A stretch of DNA of 64,000 bases from Eulemur rufifrons (GCF_041146395.1 NC_090996.1:29536738-29600737); one strand, 5' to 3'. Numbered from the stretch's first letter, positions 23,989-41,430 are shown. Program-made: numbers and translations. The notes: generated from the sequence alone by a model not told the origin.

Positions 23989-24194
23989 GTGGGCAAGTGG
24001 GAGAACCAGACCCTTAGCCTGCGGCACGCCGTGTGGCCCAGGTACAAGTCCTTCTCAGACTGTGAGCCGGACGACAACCATCTGAGCATCGTCACGCTGG
24101 AGGAGGCCCCGTTTGTCATCGTGGAAGACATAGACCCGCTGACCGAGACGTGTGTGCGGAACACAGTGCCGTGTCGGAAGTTCGTCAAAATCAA
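23989..24194 (+). CDS. GRIN2A: GRIN2A coding exon: end of amino-terminal domain and start of S1
   Basis: This 206-bp exon (human c.1123-1328, residues 375-443) opens at GTG in phase 0 after the acceptor 'ttgtgatgcag' and ends two bases into codon 443 before 'gtgagt'. It begins VGKWENQT, the last part of the amino-terminal domain, where N380-Q-T is a glycosylation sequon. It then crosses the linker and enters ligand-binding segment S1 ([11 protein letters not shown]), with E413 near the glutamate pocket. C429 and C436 are the S1 cysteines that pair with C455 and C456 of the next exon. The exon is GC-rich with many CpGs compared with its AT-rich flanks. As I recall it, human has His rather than Gln at 381; otherwise the match looks exact. 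Confidence 0.97.
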
Positions 24195-24384
24195 GTGAGT
24201 GCCGGGGATGCTGCAGGCTGAATGTGCCCAGTCCTTTAAAATAGCATGTATCATTGATAATAACAAGGCCCATAATTTAATAACATGTAATATAAAATAT
24301 ACTCTACTATAATAGCTATAACATAATAATTGATTTAAAGAAGACTTAAGTAAATGGCTGGAGATGCACCAAGCTTGCATTCAT

Positions 24385-24545
24385 TTAATTCCAACAGCAA
24401 TATGAGGTGGGTAGTTTTGCCTTTTGTAAATAACGTGATAAAACTGACTTATAGGGAGATTAAGAAATATGTTCAAAGCCACCCAGCTAGGAAATGGAAG
24501 AGATAGGCCACAAACACTGGTCCGGCAGATGCTACAGTTGTATTT
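24385..24545 (-). repeat. MIR fragment
   Basis: 'caatatgaggtgggtagttt' and 'caaagccacccagctaggaa' are MIR reverse-complement blocks. Confidence 0.6.
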
Positions 24546-25009
24546 TTAACCCTTGTGTTGAAGCAACCCTCCCTTTCAGTCTTTTTAAAAATAATTATTT
24601 CTTTTGTACTTTTCTGGCTGCCCCTCCCACCACTCCCTTTCCAGCACATTCCTCTTCCTTCCATCTCTTTTCTATTTCCCAAATCCACACTTTTCAAAAA
24701 TTTTAAGAACTTCTCTCCACTTGGGGTTAAACACACACTTTGCATGGGACCTTCTGATGAGATTCAGGTGGAAACTGAGCTTCTAGCAGTTTCCCAGCTC
24801 ACCAGCAGCAAGCAAGCATTGCATCTGTGTCGCTTCCCCTTTTGTTACGACTGAAAAAGGACACAGAAAGCTCCACAGCCAAGCCCAAGGCCCTGATCCT
24901 GGTCTTTCCTGATGTAAACATGAGCTGCCATTGTGGAGGACTCACCAAAGGAAAAGGCCCACTATTCGATGTAAATCTTTTTTTCTGAGTATTTTCTCAT
25001 CATCTCCTT

Positions 25010-25262
25010 TCACCTGGACAATTCTTACGTGTCCCTTAAGTTTGGCCACCGCCTCCCCAAGATGATTAGCTACCTCCACAGTACCCTGGACATATCCCCA
25101 TCCCTACCCTTATCACCTGTTTTTATAGTTTCTAGTTCGTCTGTCTCTTTCCCTGGCTCATGAGCTGCCTACATATAAGGAATGTTGTCTTATTAATCTT
25201 TGTACGCTCAGTTACAAGGACAGAGCACGATACACCGATGTTTGTTCCATGAGTAGATGACG
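25010..25262 (+). repeat. L2 LINE 3' fragment
   Basis: 'cacctggacaattcttacgt', 'gtctcttt...tcatgagctgcc' and the 'gaatgttgtcttattaatct' block follow L2 sense order, ending near 'gttccatgagtagatga'. Confidence 0.55.
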
Positions 25263-25704
25263 AACAGGTACTTTTACTCCCACGTTCCAAACTCGAACCT
25301 CAGTCATTATTAAACAAGATGCAAGTACCCAGATCTCACTGCTTGGGATCAGGGTTTACTTTTAAATATATATATATAATTAATAATTGTATTGTGAAGA
25401 TTACTATTTTGGTTTGGAGAACATTTTATCAATGAGGTCATTAAAGTTAGCCTCTTTGGAGTTGAAATTTGGAATAGATCCTGCGATAAATAAATATGTC
25501 CCTCCTACATAGGCCTTCCCCTCTCCAGTGCCCCCACTTTGCTCTCAGGGCTGGACTTTTCCTTTGGTAAACAGTCCCCCTGCCTCGAGGTCCAGGAGGA
25601 GGTGAGGCACACTCAGGGAAGGCAAGGAGGTAGCCCTATTTGGATTCCTTTATAACTAAATAAAACAGATATTGTTATAAACAAAGTTATAAAAGAAGAA
25701 TAAA

Positions 25705-26180
25705 TAAGTATGCATTAAGCACAGTTTATGTGTTAGGCACAGTTCCGAGCACAGGGGATAGATACATCGATGAACAGAGAAGACAAAAGACAAGGACCTT
25801 GCAGCCATGGATCACACACTGTTAGAAAACAGCTAGACCAGTGGGGGAACAGGGCAACTCCATGCTTTGATCAGCCCTGTGGAGGTTATAAAGAAGGCGG
25901 TGTGAGATGAGAGTAAATTGGGGTATGTGGGGCACTTTAGCTCATACAGGAAAGGTTTCAGGTGATATAGAAAGGGTGAGAAGAGGCCAGACATGTGAAG
26001 ATGTGGGGAAAGAGCCTTCCAGGTAGAGAGGACAGCAGGTGTAGAGGCCCAGAGGAGGGAAGGAGCTTGGAAGTTTGGGAAGCAGAAGGAAACCCAGGGC
26101 AGTGCTGGAGAGTGATGAGCTGCAAGAAGGATGGAGAGAGGATAAAGCCGGGAAGTTGTCACACGAGGATCTGACTTGGG
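25705..26180 (-). repeat. L2 LINE 3' fragment
   Basis: 'gcattaagcacagtttatgt', 'cacaggggatagatacatcg' and 'gagccttccaggtagagagg' are the reverse complement of the L2 3' region in the right order. Confidence 0.72.
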
Positions 26181-27009
26181 TGGATGTTCTTTGAGCAGAG
26201 CTTGGGCAGATGAAGAAAGCAGAGTGGCTGGCAGAAAGCCAAGCATGCAGCCTCCTTCACGGCAACGAAGCCCTCTGTGTTTCAACAGCGCCGATCACGG
26301 GGGGCCTCCTGTGCTTCACAATCAATAATAGGAGTTTAGAATCTTTAAAATCAAAAGCCCTGGAGCTGGAAACAAGTAGATCCCCAAGTCCTGAGTCACA
26401 TTTGTATGAAGGAAAGGAACCAGAATAAATCACTTTCTTTAAAAGAATTGACTTTTCCACCGGAAGACTATAAACAGCTTACCAGGTTCAAATGCACGTT
26501 CTTGGTTTCTATGGGGAGGTAGCGGCTTGAAGCTTTCCTTTTTCCACTTGGGGAAATGAGAAGTTTACTGTGTTTCTAGATAATATTATTAAAGTCTTTG
26601 ACTTACCTGACAGCAGTAGAAAATTACCAGGATCCACGAATCCCAGCGTTAACCCAGATTAGATCAATTGTGTTTCTTAAAGGTAACATTTTTGAGGCAG
26701 GCAAAAAGTATTCCTGTTAGACAACATGATTGTATTTGTTTTCTCGGTAATAGTCTTCCAGGGAAAACTCTTTGTTTCTCACCTCTAGTAAATGGTGGGG
26801 CCTCGAAGGCACACATCAATCTTCTAAAAACCCAGGTAAAAAGAAATGAGCTGAGAAATCAGACTTTCCTTCTAGTCTGTTAGTTGGGTGGTAAAGATGT
26901 GGAGAAAACATTGGAAAAATTATTTGGCCTGATACGTAGGAAGAAATGGTCATACTGTCAATCAAACCCCCCAACTATCAAATCAGTGGCAGGAAGAGAG
27001 GACATTTAT

Positions 27010-27240
27010 TTTTAAGTGCTTACGAGAGAAGAGCTTTAGATACTTTATTTAATCTTCCCCACTCTCTTGCAAAATAAGTATCTGATTTCTCAATTTACAA
27101 ATGAGCAGACTGAGGCTTTGCGTGGGACGAGACTTGCCTGAGTTTCCAGGGTTGAGAGGAGCCAACCCAGGCCCTGAACGCAGCTCCGTCAGAATTGTGT
27201 GACTCTGCTCTTACCCACTGGCCACACTGGGGAATCAGAG
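27010..27240 (-). repeat. MIR SINE
   Basis: 'tcaatttacaaatgagcaga' followed by 'ctgaggctttgcgtgg' and 'gacttgcctgagtttccag' match MIR reverse complement. Confidence 0.62.
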
Positions 27241-27489
27241 AGCCAGCAAACTGGACCATTTGTTGGATCCCTTTCCCCATATTTATTTTTATGAGTCATG
27301 TTTTTTCTTTTGGGTGGTGGTAGAGTGCTGAGGGAGATGGCACGGGGACCGTTTCTCAGATGTCTGTGCAGTTAAGTCACACCCCCTCCACACCCACACA
27401 AGGGCTGTGATAGGAACCAGCAGAAGTTTCCAATGACAGGCTGGTCTGTGATTCCATAATCACCATGAGAAATTCAACTATTGCAGTTG

Positions 27490-27582
27490 CTGCCTGTCTT
27501 TTTCATCCTGTGTCCCCAGGGACCCAGTTTCTTGTCTTGCACACAGTAGGTACTCAGTGGGTGCCTGTTGGGTGAAAATGCA
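27490..27582 (+). repeat. L2 3'-terminal fragment
   Basis: 'gtgtccccagggacccagtt' and 'cacacagtaggtactcagtg' match the sense L2 end. Confidence 0.55.
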
Positions 27583-29444
27583 TCAGTGACCATCTGTATG
27601 TAGAAATACACCTCGTATTCAGGGATGTGGGGGGACACTTATCTCATAAACTGGCTGAGGTTTCCAGTGAGACCAAAGAAAGCCACTCTATGCCTGTGGC
27701 CCCAAATCTTAAACTTGGGACATTCATAACTTCCGCCTAAACTCAGGAATCTTGACCAGGTGGAGGAAGAGGCTGTGATAGGAAGAGCAGGGAAGGAGCA
27801 GAGAATGAAGGAGACACAAATGAGCAGAGGTAGGGAGGAGGCGTCCATGGCCTACAGTGGCTGGGAAGAAAAAGAGAAATTTCGATTTTGATACATTTTT
27901 CAGAGCCACATATAGCAAGTAGGAAATGGTTTCTGGACATCTCATTAATTTAATATACTTAGGACACATTTCTATCACATTTATGGCAATTTTAACTCCA
28001 GCATGACCCCCTCTGCTCTGGGTAATTGGTGGGGGTGGGGCAGGCACCTGCCTCCTATGACGCCACAGCATTGAGGTCAACAGTCATCACGTGAATATAT
28101 GCGGATGTGGCCGTCCCCTACCCAGGCTGGTCATTCAGCCTCTGGGCAAGAGAGCAAAGTCCCCACGGTGGTCTGGGCTGACAGAAGCAGGATGGTTGAG
28201 CAGAAGCTGGGGCAGGATGGGAGGGGTGTAATGGTGAAGACAGCAATTCAGGAGAGGTGATCTGTCATCCTGAATAAAGGGATGCATTGGAAAAAAGGTG
28301 TCATTTGCAACCCGCTTCCATCACTCAAAATTATATGGTCAGGTCTGTCCACATTCATAGATATACATATTGGTATACATCAATGGTGCTTGATGTGTGT
28401 GTATCTCCAATTACATGGGTAGTACATACTCACTAGATAATTTGGGGTAAAAAACCCTAAAAATATGAAAAAGAGGAAAAAACTGTTTTCCACCATGCAA
28501 AACAGCTATGCTTCACATTTCATTGTTTCTCCATAGCTCATCTGTTTTCACGTAGCTGTGATTATTCTGTTTGTACCACCATGTAACCTACTTTTTTCAT
28601 ATGATGTGGAAACATAAGTATTTTCTTATTATGATGTTGGGTTTCCGTAAACATCATTTCAGTGCTTAGGTAACACTCTAATGTGTAGATGTGGCCAAAA
28701 ATGGAATATGCAAACAGAGCACATGTTTCATGACAGGCATGACTCAAAGATAGAGTTGAGCTAACAGATGTCCCAGTGCAAGGAGGAATGGAATCAAGTA
28801 TACTGCCCAAAGAGGCCTTGGTCTTCCTACATGAGTTGTCTAAGTACTTTTTGCTATCAACTAGGTAGACCAGTGTTTCCTAACTTTTGAAAGGTGTTTA
28901 TGGTTTGTGTGGGTGTCCTTTGAGTATGATTTCAGGTGAAGAAAGCAGAGTGGCTCATACAAAGCAATGAACATAACCTTGGTGGATTCTACGATAGCCT
29001 TTAAAATGGCAATGCTCTCTATATGCTAGTAGGGCTTTTTGCTCATCAGGAACATTGATTTTTAAGAAGTGTCACCTTTTATACTTCAGCCCATGTAGGC
29101 AGGTAGTGCAAATGTTATGAATGAGCCCTCATGTAACATTCAGCCCTATCAAGAGAAGTTAAGTCCATGAACTCAGGCATGAGGTATGACTCAGGTCTCC
29201 TGACTGTTAGCTGAGGAATTTTCTAGGTACCCTAACTTCTTCCCTTTGGTTTCAAGCCTCTGTAATGACAGGATGAAGTAAAACCCCACTTCACCTGGGA
29301 ATTCCACATCCTTCTCTCCTCCATATTCCAATACCTTTTTATGATTCGCTTTAGATCAGATGACTAAACTCTGGTCTAAAGAAGTTGTATGTGCTATAAA
29401 CTCACAAAAAAAGAGTTGGTAACTCTTACCTGTTTAGTGGGAGT

Positions 29445-29575
29445 AAAAATACCACCTAATTTAGAGAAATGTCAGGGAGATTAATTCAAAAATTAATATA
29501 AAGCTCTTAAGATAATGCCTTGCAAATAGTAATTACTCAATAGATGTTACCTGTTGTCATGATAACTGCTGTGAT
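29445..29575 (+). repeat. MIR 3'-half fragment
   Basis: 'aagataatgccttgcaaata' then 'gtaattactcaatagatgtt' resembles the sense MIR 3' end. Confidence 0.5.
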
Positions 29576-29589
29576 TAAGAACACTTTCT

Positions 29590-29675
29590 ACTCTCGCTGT
29601 CATGCACTCACTGCATGTCTTTGGAAAAGCCACTTCCCCTTGCGGAGCTTCAATTTCCCATGTGGAAAACACGAG
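29590..29675 (+). repeat. MIR 5'-half fragment
   Basis: 'gcatgtctttggaaaagcca' then 'cttcaatttcccatgtgg' resembles the sense MIR core; it sits 70 bp before the next exon. Confidence 0.5.
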
Positions 29676-29685
29676 AAGGGTGTAG

Positions 29686-30184
<499 letters not shown>

Positions 30185-31530
30185 TGAACCTGATAGCAAC
30201 TATTGCTTTCCCACAAGGAATTATACATATTCTGGCTTGTTTGCTATCGCCTTGTTCGCTTGATCACATCAGCATATTCCAGAGCATGTTGCATTTGAAT
30301 GATGCCAATTCACTTTTTCCCCCAGTTCACATCTTTAGTTTGGAAATACCTGCTGAAAAAAAGAATACTATCACATATTCAGATAATGGTCTTGACTGTA
30401 TAGAATGTAATTTAATAGATATATTGCTTAGAGCTGCCTTGAAAACATTTTAAAAATAAACCTGTCTGTCCACAGTTAATTTAAATCATCCCATCAACCC
30501 TTATTCAGCATCCACATACCCATCCTCCATCCCACACAGAATGACAGTCATTTATTTACTAGATGTAAGAATGAAAATAATGATGACTGCACAATGATTT
30601 ATGGCAGTATTTGGATAAATGAAGTAGAAGTAGTCTGAATAGTATCCTCTGATTTAAAATTAATGAAATCAGATTTTAAATGTGGCCATCCATTAAGCCA
30701 AATGGTTTGTAAAGCAGGAGATTTTTTGACTCTCCTTTGAACCATTTCATAAATTTATGTTTTTACATAAAAGGCATTTTTTTAAATCTAGGAAGAGCTA
30801 TATTTTCTATCATCTGGTTTTCTTTAGCACTGTAACTGTATGTACATTAGATAGCTTGGCTGGACTGTTGAAACTTCACAGACCATAGTCAAGCACTATT
30901 AAAATTTTTTTTATCTAAAGGAAAATGTTATGTTAACTGGTTATCATAAATGATCTTTGATAGTGGCTGTCTTGTTGAAGATCATGAAATTCAGATGATT
31001 AATTCCCCCTTGGCACTCTCATAAAAGTGGGTTTGTCTCAAATTTGGGAAGCATATGACAAGCTTTAATCTCTAGAGGAAAACTGCATGAGAGAGGGAAA
31101 ATAGTTATATTAAGATCAACTAAATTTCTTACATTTTCTCAGAGGCAAAAACTTTATCTATTAAAGAAAATTACCAACTAGAACTGATTTGTGGACACCA
31201 TCTCCAAGCTCATTGCCTTATTCCTCCACAGTCTTCATTTATATGTAATGTTAGCATCCAGTGACACTTTTATGCTTTATTCTCTTGAGTGAAATGTTGA
31301 CTAACAGGATTTTGGATACTGCCTAACTTACAGAGGCATATGGATTTACTATTTTTCAATTTTTGATAATCCATTTAAGCTGCTGAAATCCTTGCCATTC
31401 ACTGGATTTGATTTTGCGCTCATTGCTTCAAATTTTATAACCTTTGTTGGAGTAATGTAGACCTTGACAAATACATACCTCATTATGTTCCTTTTGTTTC
31501 TTCATTTGACATAGATTCAGATACTCAAAC

Positions 31531-31690
31531 ATCCCACGCCATCAGTATACCCAGCTTGGAGAATTATTTAACCTCTATTCTTAAGTATTAAGTAGTTTTT
31601 AATCTCTTAATCATTTATTTATTTATCTTCCTTTTTGGATACACCTCATTACTGAATTGCTGTGATTTCAGGGACATTTACTACTCAATA
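31531..31690. repeat. Intronic duplicated segment, copy 1
   Basis: Shares long blocks with 33636-33774 in the same orientation, for example 'gctgtgatttcagggacatt', 'cttggagaatta' and 'tcatttatttatttatctt'. This copy has about 19 extra bases around 31593-31611, bounded by short TTAA repeats. Not assigned to a known family. Confidence 0.85.
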
Positions 31691-32767
31691 AGGGAGCATC
31701 ACTATATAAAAAAAAAATGCAGCCAACTGATATTGACAACACATGAAGACTCTCATTAATTATTGGATGGCCATCCATTCTTTAGTCTCTCCTAGTCATT
31801 TTTTCTCATTCCCTATTAGTCTCTCTGACAAGGATCCTTTGCCCTGGCTGTTAAGAAAGGGTTGGAGGAAGTGAGGTTCATAGAACAAAATAGAAAGAAA
31901 TTAGTTTCTTTTCACGAATTGTTCCTGTATCGCCTTAGTGAGTTTGAGAGAACTGTTTTCCAGTTCAATCAGAGAGGAAAAAAATCGATTGGTGTGTTTC
32001 ATAAAAATGGGTCACTGATATTTAATCTGGCCTCAGCCCAGTTTCCCTAGATTTTTGTCTTACCTGCATCTGTAGAACATTTCCATAAAAAGTCAAGTAT
32101 TTTGCTAAATTTAGCAAATCATCCTTTGTCCCATACTTTTCCTGCTGTATCTTTAAAAATGAAATAAAATAAATTGTAGCCAGAGGAAACTATTTTCAGA
32201 GCTGTTTTTACACAGTAGGCTTAATATTTTTCCTAGTCACTAAATTACATCCCTGTTCGATTGACTGTGCACCCTCTTATTTACGGTCATTATCTGCAGG
32301 TTTGGAAAGTCATAATGAACCACGCTAAGCTACATTTTTCCATTCACTGGCTCAGTCATCTGGAAGAGCCAAAACATTCAAAATCTGATTGCATTGCTCT
32401 TCATTATTTCTTATTCTCTCTCCTCCGCAAAGTCCATTAACTCACATCGGAAACACTCACAGGTAATGCCTCTGAGCTTTTGTGCGAAAATGTAACCAGT
32501 GGCTCTTCAAGGACAGAGATGACGTCTCTTGCAATATTTCCATCTAGTTAATTCTAAAGACTTTTCAAGCGAGTTGGATTCTTTGATCCAAAGAAATCCT
32601 GACCTGCTGCCTCCTAGATTGAAGTTCCTTCGTGGACAAATATTGAATGTTTTAAGCTATTAGAGGAGGTAATCCAGAGCTATTTAACATATCTCTGGGT
32701 CACTCCTCAGACACTGTCAATACAGTGCTTCTACAGTGTCCTAATGTTTTTCTTCATCACAAAAGTG

Positions 32768-32770
<3 letters not shown>

Positions 32771-32804
<34 letters not shown>
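32771..32804. repeat. (TG)17 microsatellite
   Basis: Seventeen uninterrupted TG units, likely length-polymorphic. Confidence 0.97.
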
Positions 32805-32805
<1 letters not shown>

Positions 32806-33282
32806 TGTCTGAGAATAACAAGCCTTTGGGGGCACTCATAGGTACTTCATTTCCTAAATCCAGAACACTGCAGCAGAATCTTTTTTATCTCTGTGTCATG
32901 CTCACAAGTTAAGGGACATTTATGGTCACTTCCAAGTGAGAAAACATCTGGGATCAGTTGCTTGATCAACGGCTGCCTAATTTCTGACCAGTGTGTTAGT
33001 GACTAGCATGCACCTGCCAAATGAAGTCCACTGCAGGCTCACAGGTGTTGACATGTGAATAGAGGAATTCAGTAAGGACTTCCTCTAATTTTTAAATAAT
33101 GTTATCACAGCATGCAGAAAAATGGAAGTGATCAGATTAAAAAGTGCTTTTTAAAAAAGGGCACCAGGACACCAGGGCACCTTTTCAGCACCATGGACAG
33201 CATACGGTCTCCATCACTTCTGGCTTTAATGACGGAATCAAAAAGCTATTCCAACGACACCAATTGGACATCAGACTGAGGT

Positions 33283-33305
33283 GGGGGGTGGGGGAGGGGA
33301 TGGGG
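33283..33305 (+). promoter_or_regulatory. G-quadruplex motif on the transcribed-sense strand
   Basis: Four G runs of 6, 5, 4 and 4 with loops of 1, 1 and 2 bases, a near-ideal intramolecular quadruplex pattern. It would be present in the GRIN2A pre-mRNA as well as in DNA. Function is inference. Confidence 0.75.
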
Positions 33306-33421
33306 ATATGCCTACACAATGAGTGCATTGCGCACCGTTTGGGGAGTGGTAACACTTGAAGGTGCTGACTCGGGAAAGGGGTGGTGGGGAAAAAAATATG
33401 AAACTATTGCTTTTAACTTGC

Positions 33422-33443
33422 AAAAAAAAAAAAAAAAAAAAAA
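33422..33443. repeat. A22 homopolymer
   Basis: Twenty-two consecutive A; no recognisable SINE or L1 body precedes it. Confidence 0.9.
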
Positions 33444-33635
33444 GAAATGAGGATAAAAATAGAACCTCCTTGTAGGATTCCTGTAGGAGGGTACAAATAA
33501 AGCATGTAGCCTTGCACAAAAAAAAAAAGCTATTCCATTTAATATATTGTGTGTATAAGTGTGTGAGCCACACTGAAAAATGCCTTACATGTGTGTGCTC
33601 ATTTACCTATTGCAATGACCCTCCTCTGGTAAAAC

Positions 33636-33774
33636 ACCCCATGCCATCAGTGTACCCAACTTGGAGAATTACTTTATCTCTATTCTTGAATATTAATCAT
33701 TTGTTTATTTATCTTCTCTTTTGGACACACCTAATTACTAAATTGCTGTGATTTCAGGGACATTTACTACTCAA
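33636..33774. repeat. Intronic duplicated segment, copy 2
   Basis: Second copy of 31531-31690, same orientation, about 2.1 kb downstream, shorter by about 19 bases. Identity across shared blocks looks to be in the upper eighties of percent by eye. Confidence 0.85.
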
Positions 33775-35156
33775 GATAAATTTAACTAAAATAAATTTCA
33801 GTGTTATCTCATTGATTTCTTGGAGTTCAACGTATGTTATTTAGGTCAAGTAAGTTATGTTGTTACCTGTTGCTTTTTAAGGTATCTGCACTATCAAAAT
33901 ACATTGCAAAGCATTCCTTGCAGCTTTTAAATTAAAACAGTAGAGTTAAAGTTCAGGCATATTAGTTCCTTTTTACACAATAAGCTCATTAAATTGGAAT
34001 GTATGTTAGATAGTAACAGGCTCTAACAAGAAGGTGGCCTGTTATTAGCATCATACTTCATTATTACTAGTAGCTCCATTAGAAAAACAATTTAAAAATA
34101 GTAAAATGTTTATTGTTCAAGAGGCATTATTGGACTTATTTTACCTTTGAAAAATGTTTGCTTGTGGAACTTAAAAAAGAATTTTAAGTTCATTGGTGTC
34201 CGTGGGCAGTTTCTTCGCAATGATATATTCTGGTGGAGAAGTACTCATTTTTAAAATGTTAGTACCTGTTGATTTTCTAGCACATCTATATCATAAATGG
34301 ATAAAATGGCTTCAATCAGCTAATTTTCATATCCTCAATCGAGTTGAATAGAAATGTTAATTTATTTTACATAGTATCTCTTACCTTTCTAGAGTGTTCT
34401 AAGGTTTAGAAGCTTGTGACTTGGCCTCCCCTTCTGGGACATCCACCTACTTCCTAAGTCACATGCAAATGAACTGATGAAACCTACCTTTTGGGAAAAT
34501 AACCATCTATCCATCTACTCCTTCATGACCTCTACTCTTTAAGGGATGGTTTTTTATTGAATATAACATCCTTAATAGACTTTCGATTGCAATTTAGCCT
34601 GTTACCAACATCAAAAAGATGAATAAAACTGTAGCAATCTTATCGATTTGATGCGGAAGGTGAAATGCAGAGTGTGGTAGCAGTGGTGGCACATTATGAC
34701 TTTCCAATATTCATACTAACCCAATGATTTTATAATCCTTTCCTAATAGGTTATAATTCTCCCTTTGCTTTTGGGGTTCCCTGCATATCATCCCTCCAGT
34801 ATGTAAAAATAAAAATAAAAACATACCAGTCTGCAGGAGCCTTATGGCTGTTTAGGTCTAGTCTTGCTTCTCCCTAGCTTTGGCCCCCTGATGGTTCTGT
34901 AATTTATAGGACCCTGTGGCCTGTTTTTCTGCCTTGTAACTTTCTTTTTTGGTCTTACTGTTCTTTTTTTGTTGTTACTATCCTTGGCCTAATTTGTAAA
35001 ATGTCATATGCTCTTCTCTATTTTTATCGTATTACATGCAGTCTTGTAGAATACCTCACCTATTCTGTAGAATAAAGAATGGTTTAAATGTATGAATAAA
35101 AAACGACCAGCTTCTTTTGAATGATCGGATTCGTGTTAAAGAAAATCTTTTGGTGA

Positions 35157-39125
<3,969 letters not shown>

Positions 39126-39419
39126 TGATTCAGGTGCCTCTCGTGTGGACCCATCAACTCTAAAGCACAAAGCCACGTGGTTTTTTTTTTTCCTTAACTC
39201 AAATTGTCATATTTCTGAAAACTTTAGGAACAGAACCTTAAGCTTAGCTCTAAGGTCTAAAAGATTCCAGGTCTAATTTGGAAGCACAGGTTTCCCAAGT
39301 GGTCATTTTCCTCATTCGTATGATCTTTCTGATGTTAGTGACAGTCTATGATTCAAGAGCACAGTATAGCTTAGGTTGAAATTCATCCTTTCGAGGTCAG
39401 CATGGTGTTGGGGAAGGTC

Positions 39420-39560
39420 CTCTAGCCTGGACCAGGAAACACTTGGGAGAAGAAGGTTGTAGGGTTAGGTACCTCCTACTCTGTGACCTTGGATGAGTCT
39501 CTTGTACACTTTGTGCCGTGGATTCCTCATCTGCGACATGAAAGAAAAGGTCATCTCTTG
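39420..39560 (+). repeat. MIR fragment
   Basis: 'ctctgtgaccttggatgagt' then 'tggattcctcatctgcgaca' is the sense MIR core. Confidence 0.6.
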
Positions 39561-39655
39561 GCCTTAGCTAGAGACGATACTATCTGACAACTCCTCTAAA
39601 CTATACAGCCAAATCAGCCTTATCATTGGCACTTGTGACTCACCTGAAATTTCTA

Positions 39656-39705
39656 CACAGCACACAAAAGCAGCAGAGACCACAGCACACAAAAGAAGCA
39701 GACAG
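39656..39705. repeat. 25-bp imperfect tandem duplication
   Basis: Two adjacent 25-bp units share the start cacagcacacaaaag; they differ at a few later positions. Confidence 0.9.
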
Positions 39706-41229
39706 GATTTTCTTTCTTTTTTTTCTTTTAAAGTTCCCACTGGTTCTTTGTACTCAGACACATCTCCACTCTTCCCTCATGGGGCTGTGCTTCCCACGTC
39801 AGTAGGATGGGAGTGTTCACACCTGCTCTCTGCTTTCTCCACTGCAATCTAATGAGGGTTTGGGGGTTTGAGTGGCTATTCAGAAATGCACACAGAGGAA
39901 GAAAAGAGGAAAACCGGGTGCATCCTCCTTTTGAAATTCTAGTTCAGGAAACAAATCGTGACTTGCTAAGCTCAGCAATGTTGAGACTGCAGCACCGCAG
40001 AGATTTTTCTGTTTGGTGTGTGTGAGGATAATTTGTCTCTCTTTATAAAACCTCGCTATCCTATCTTGTTGACATAAGTCTACATATATCCTGTCGGCAT
40101 TCATGCACAAAGTGCTGAATAGAAAATCAGTCCGTGAAAAGCCTCTGCCACTTCCCCATGACATATGCTGTGGTTGAAAGAGGTACAGAGAGTCTTGTCA
40201 AGAGAGATGGTGAGGGTCGGGGCTAAAGATGGAATCACTGTCACGAAGATGCTGTCTCAGTGGTTGTCCTCTCTGATGGCTTCCGGCGTAGCCTGAGTCA
40301 GGGCCACTCTGCTTGCCATGATGCAAAAAGCCCTGTGTTACCAACCTCCTCCCACGTGCTTCCTCCCTTTTTCTTAAACACTCTTACCCTCTTATTTCCG
40401 TCTCAATGGCCTTGAGCTTCCTGTGTCCTCCGCCTAGAATGTTCTCCCCCCCCAGTCTTCTCATGGTTGAATCTGGCCTGTCTTTCCTGGCTACTGTGAT
40501 GAACTTGCAGACTGAGCTCAGGCTCCCAAGAAATTTAAATTCTAGTAGGAAGACATAAGCAACACACACATAAGCATCAAGAAAGAGGCAGCTTTCAGGC
40601 AGGAATACGTGTTATAAAAGAGATAAAACCGATGAGACTATAATTGGCTTGAGGGAAGAGGACCCCAGGGATGTGCTTTGGATGGAGTTGTCTTGCACTG
40701 AGGGATGCTCGGTGCATGCTTGCTTGTTGGATGAAAAATGCAGGGTGTGTTGCACATTATACGCACCCCACTTGGATTTTCTGGAGTCCCTTTTCCAGCC
40801 CTGTTTTGCAAGCTTTGCTGATGAAGGCTCACATCAGAGATCTTCATAGGATTATTGCTTTTGGACTCTGGAATGGTAAATACCTGGGGATTTAAGTACC
40901 CCAATCTTTGTGGTCGCCTAGAATCAACAACCAACAGTTATGAGAGTACAAAGGCCCGGCTGCTCCCTGGCTTCTAAGCAGGACAAACTCCGAGGCACAA
41001 TTTACTCTCCAGAGCTCCCCAGGGGAGAGGAAGACTTGGCCTTAAATCAGAACCTTGTGGTTGGCTTCTTCCCCTTTTCTAATCTTCCCTAACATTTTCC
41101 CACTGCCCTGCTGGTTCTTCCTGAAACCCTTCACTAATAAATTATGTCCACCCAAATCCTTGGCTCAGGGTCGTCCTCTGGCAGGCCCTCCCCTAAAGCA
41201 CCTGGCATCTGAGAGGCAGCACGTAAAAT

Positions 41230-41430
41230 GCTGCATTTAGAGTCAGAAAAGGTGTGTCCTCTTTCTTCCCTGCCACCTACTAGCCGTGTGCTGTCTTTAA
41301 AGTCATGTAACCTCACTGTGCCTGCGTATTCTTTGCAAATCCCAGAATCGCGATTGTGGTAAGGATGAAAAGAGACTGCCTATGTAAATGTGCCTCGTAG
41401 CCCGTAAGTTCCTCTATAGTCACAAAGCGC
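41230..41430 (+). repeat. MIR SINE
   Basis: 'cctactagccgtgtgctgtc', 'gtcatgtaacctcactgtgc' and 'aaatgtgcctcgtagcc' are in sense MIR order. Confidence 0.65.

Noticed and set aside
23721..24380. Open frame of 219 codons antisense to the first S1 exon
   Set aside because: It overlaps the GC-rich exon on the opposite strand; its openness is a by-product of that exon's codon composition.
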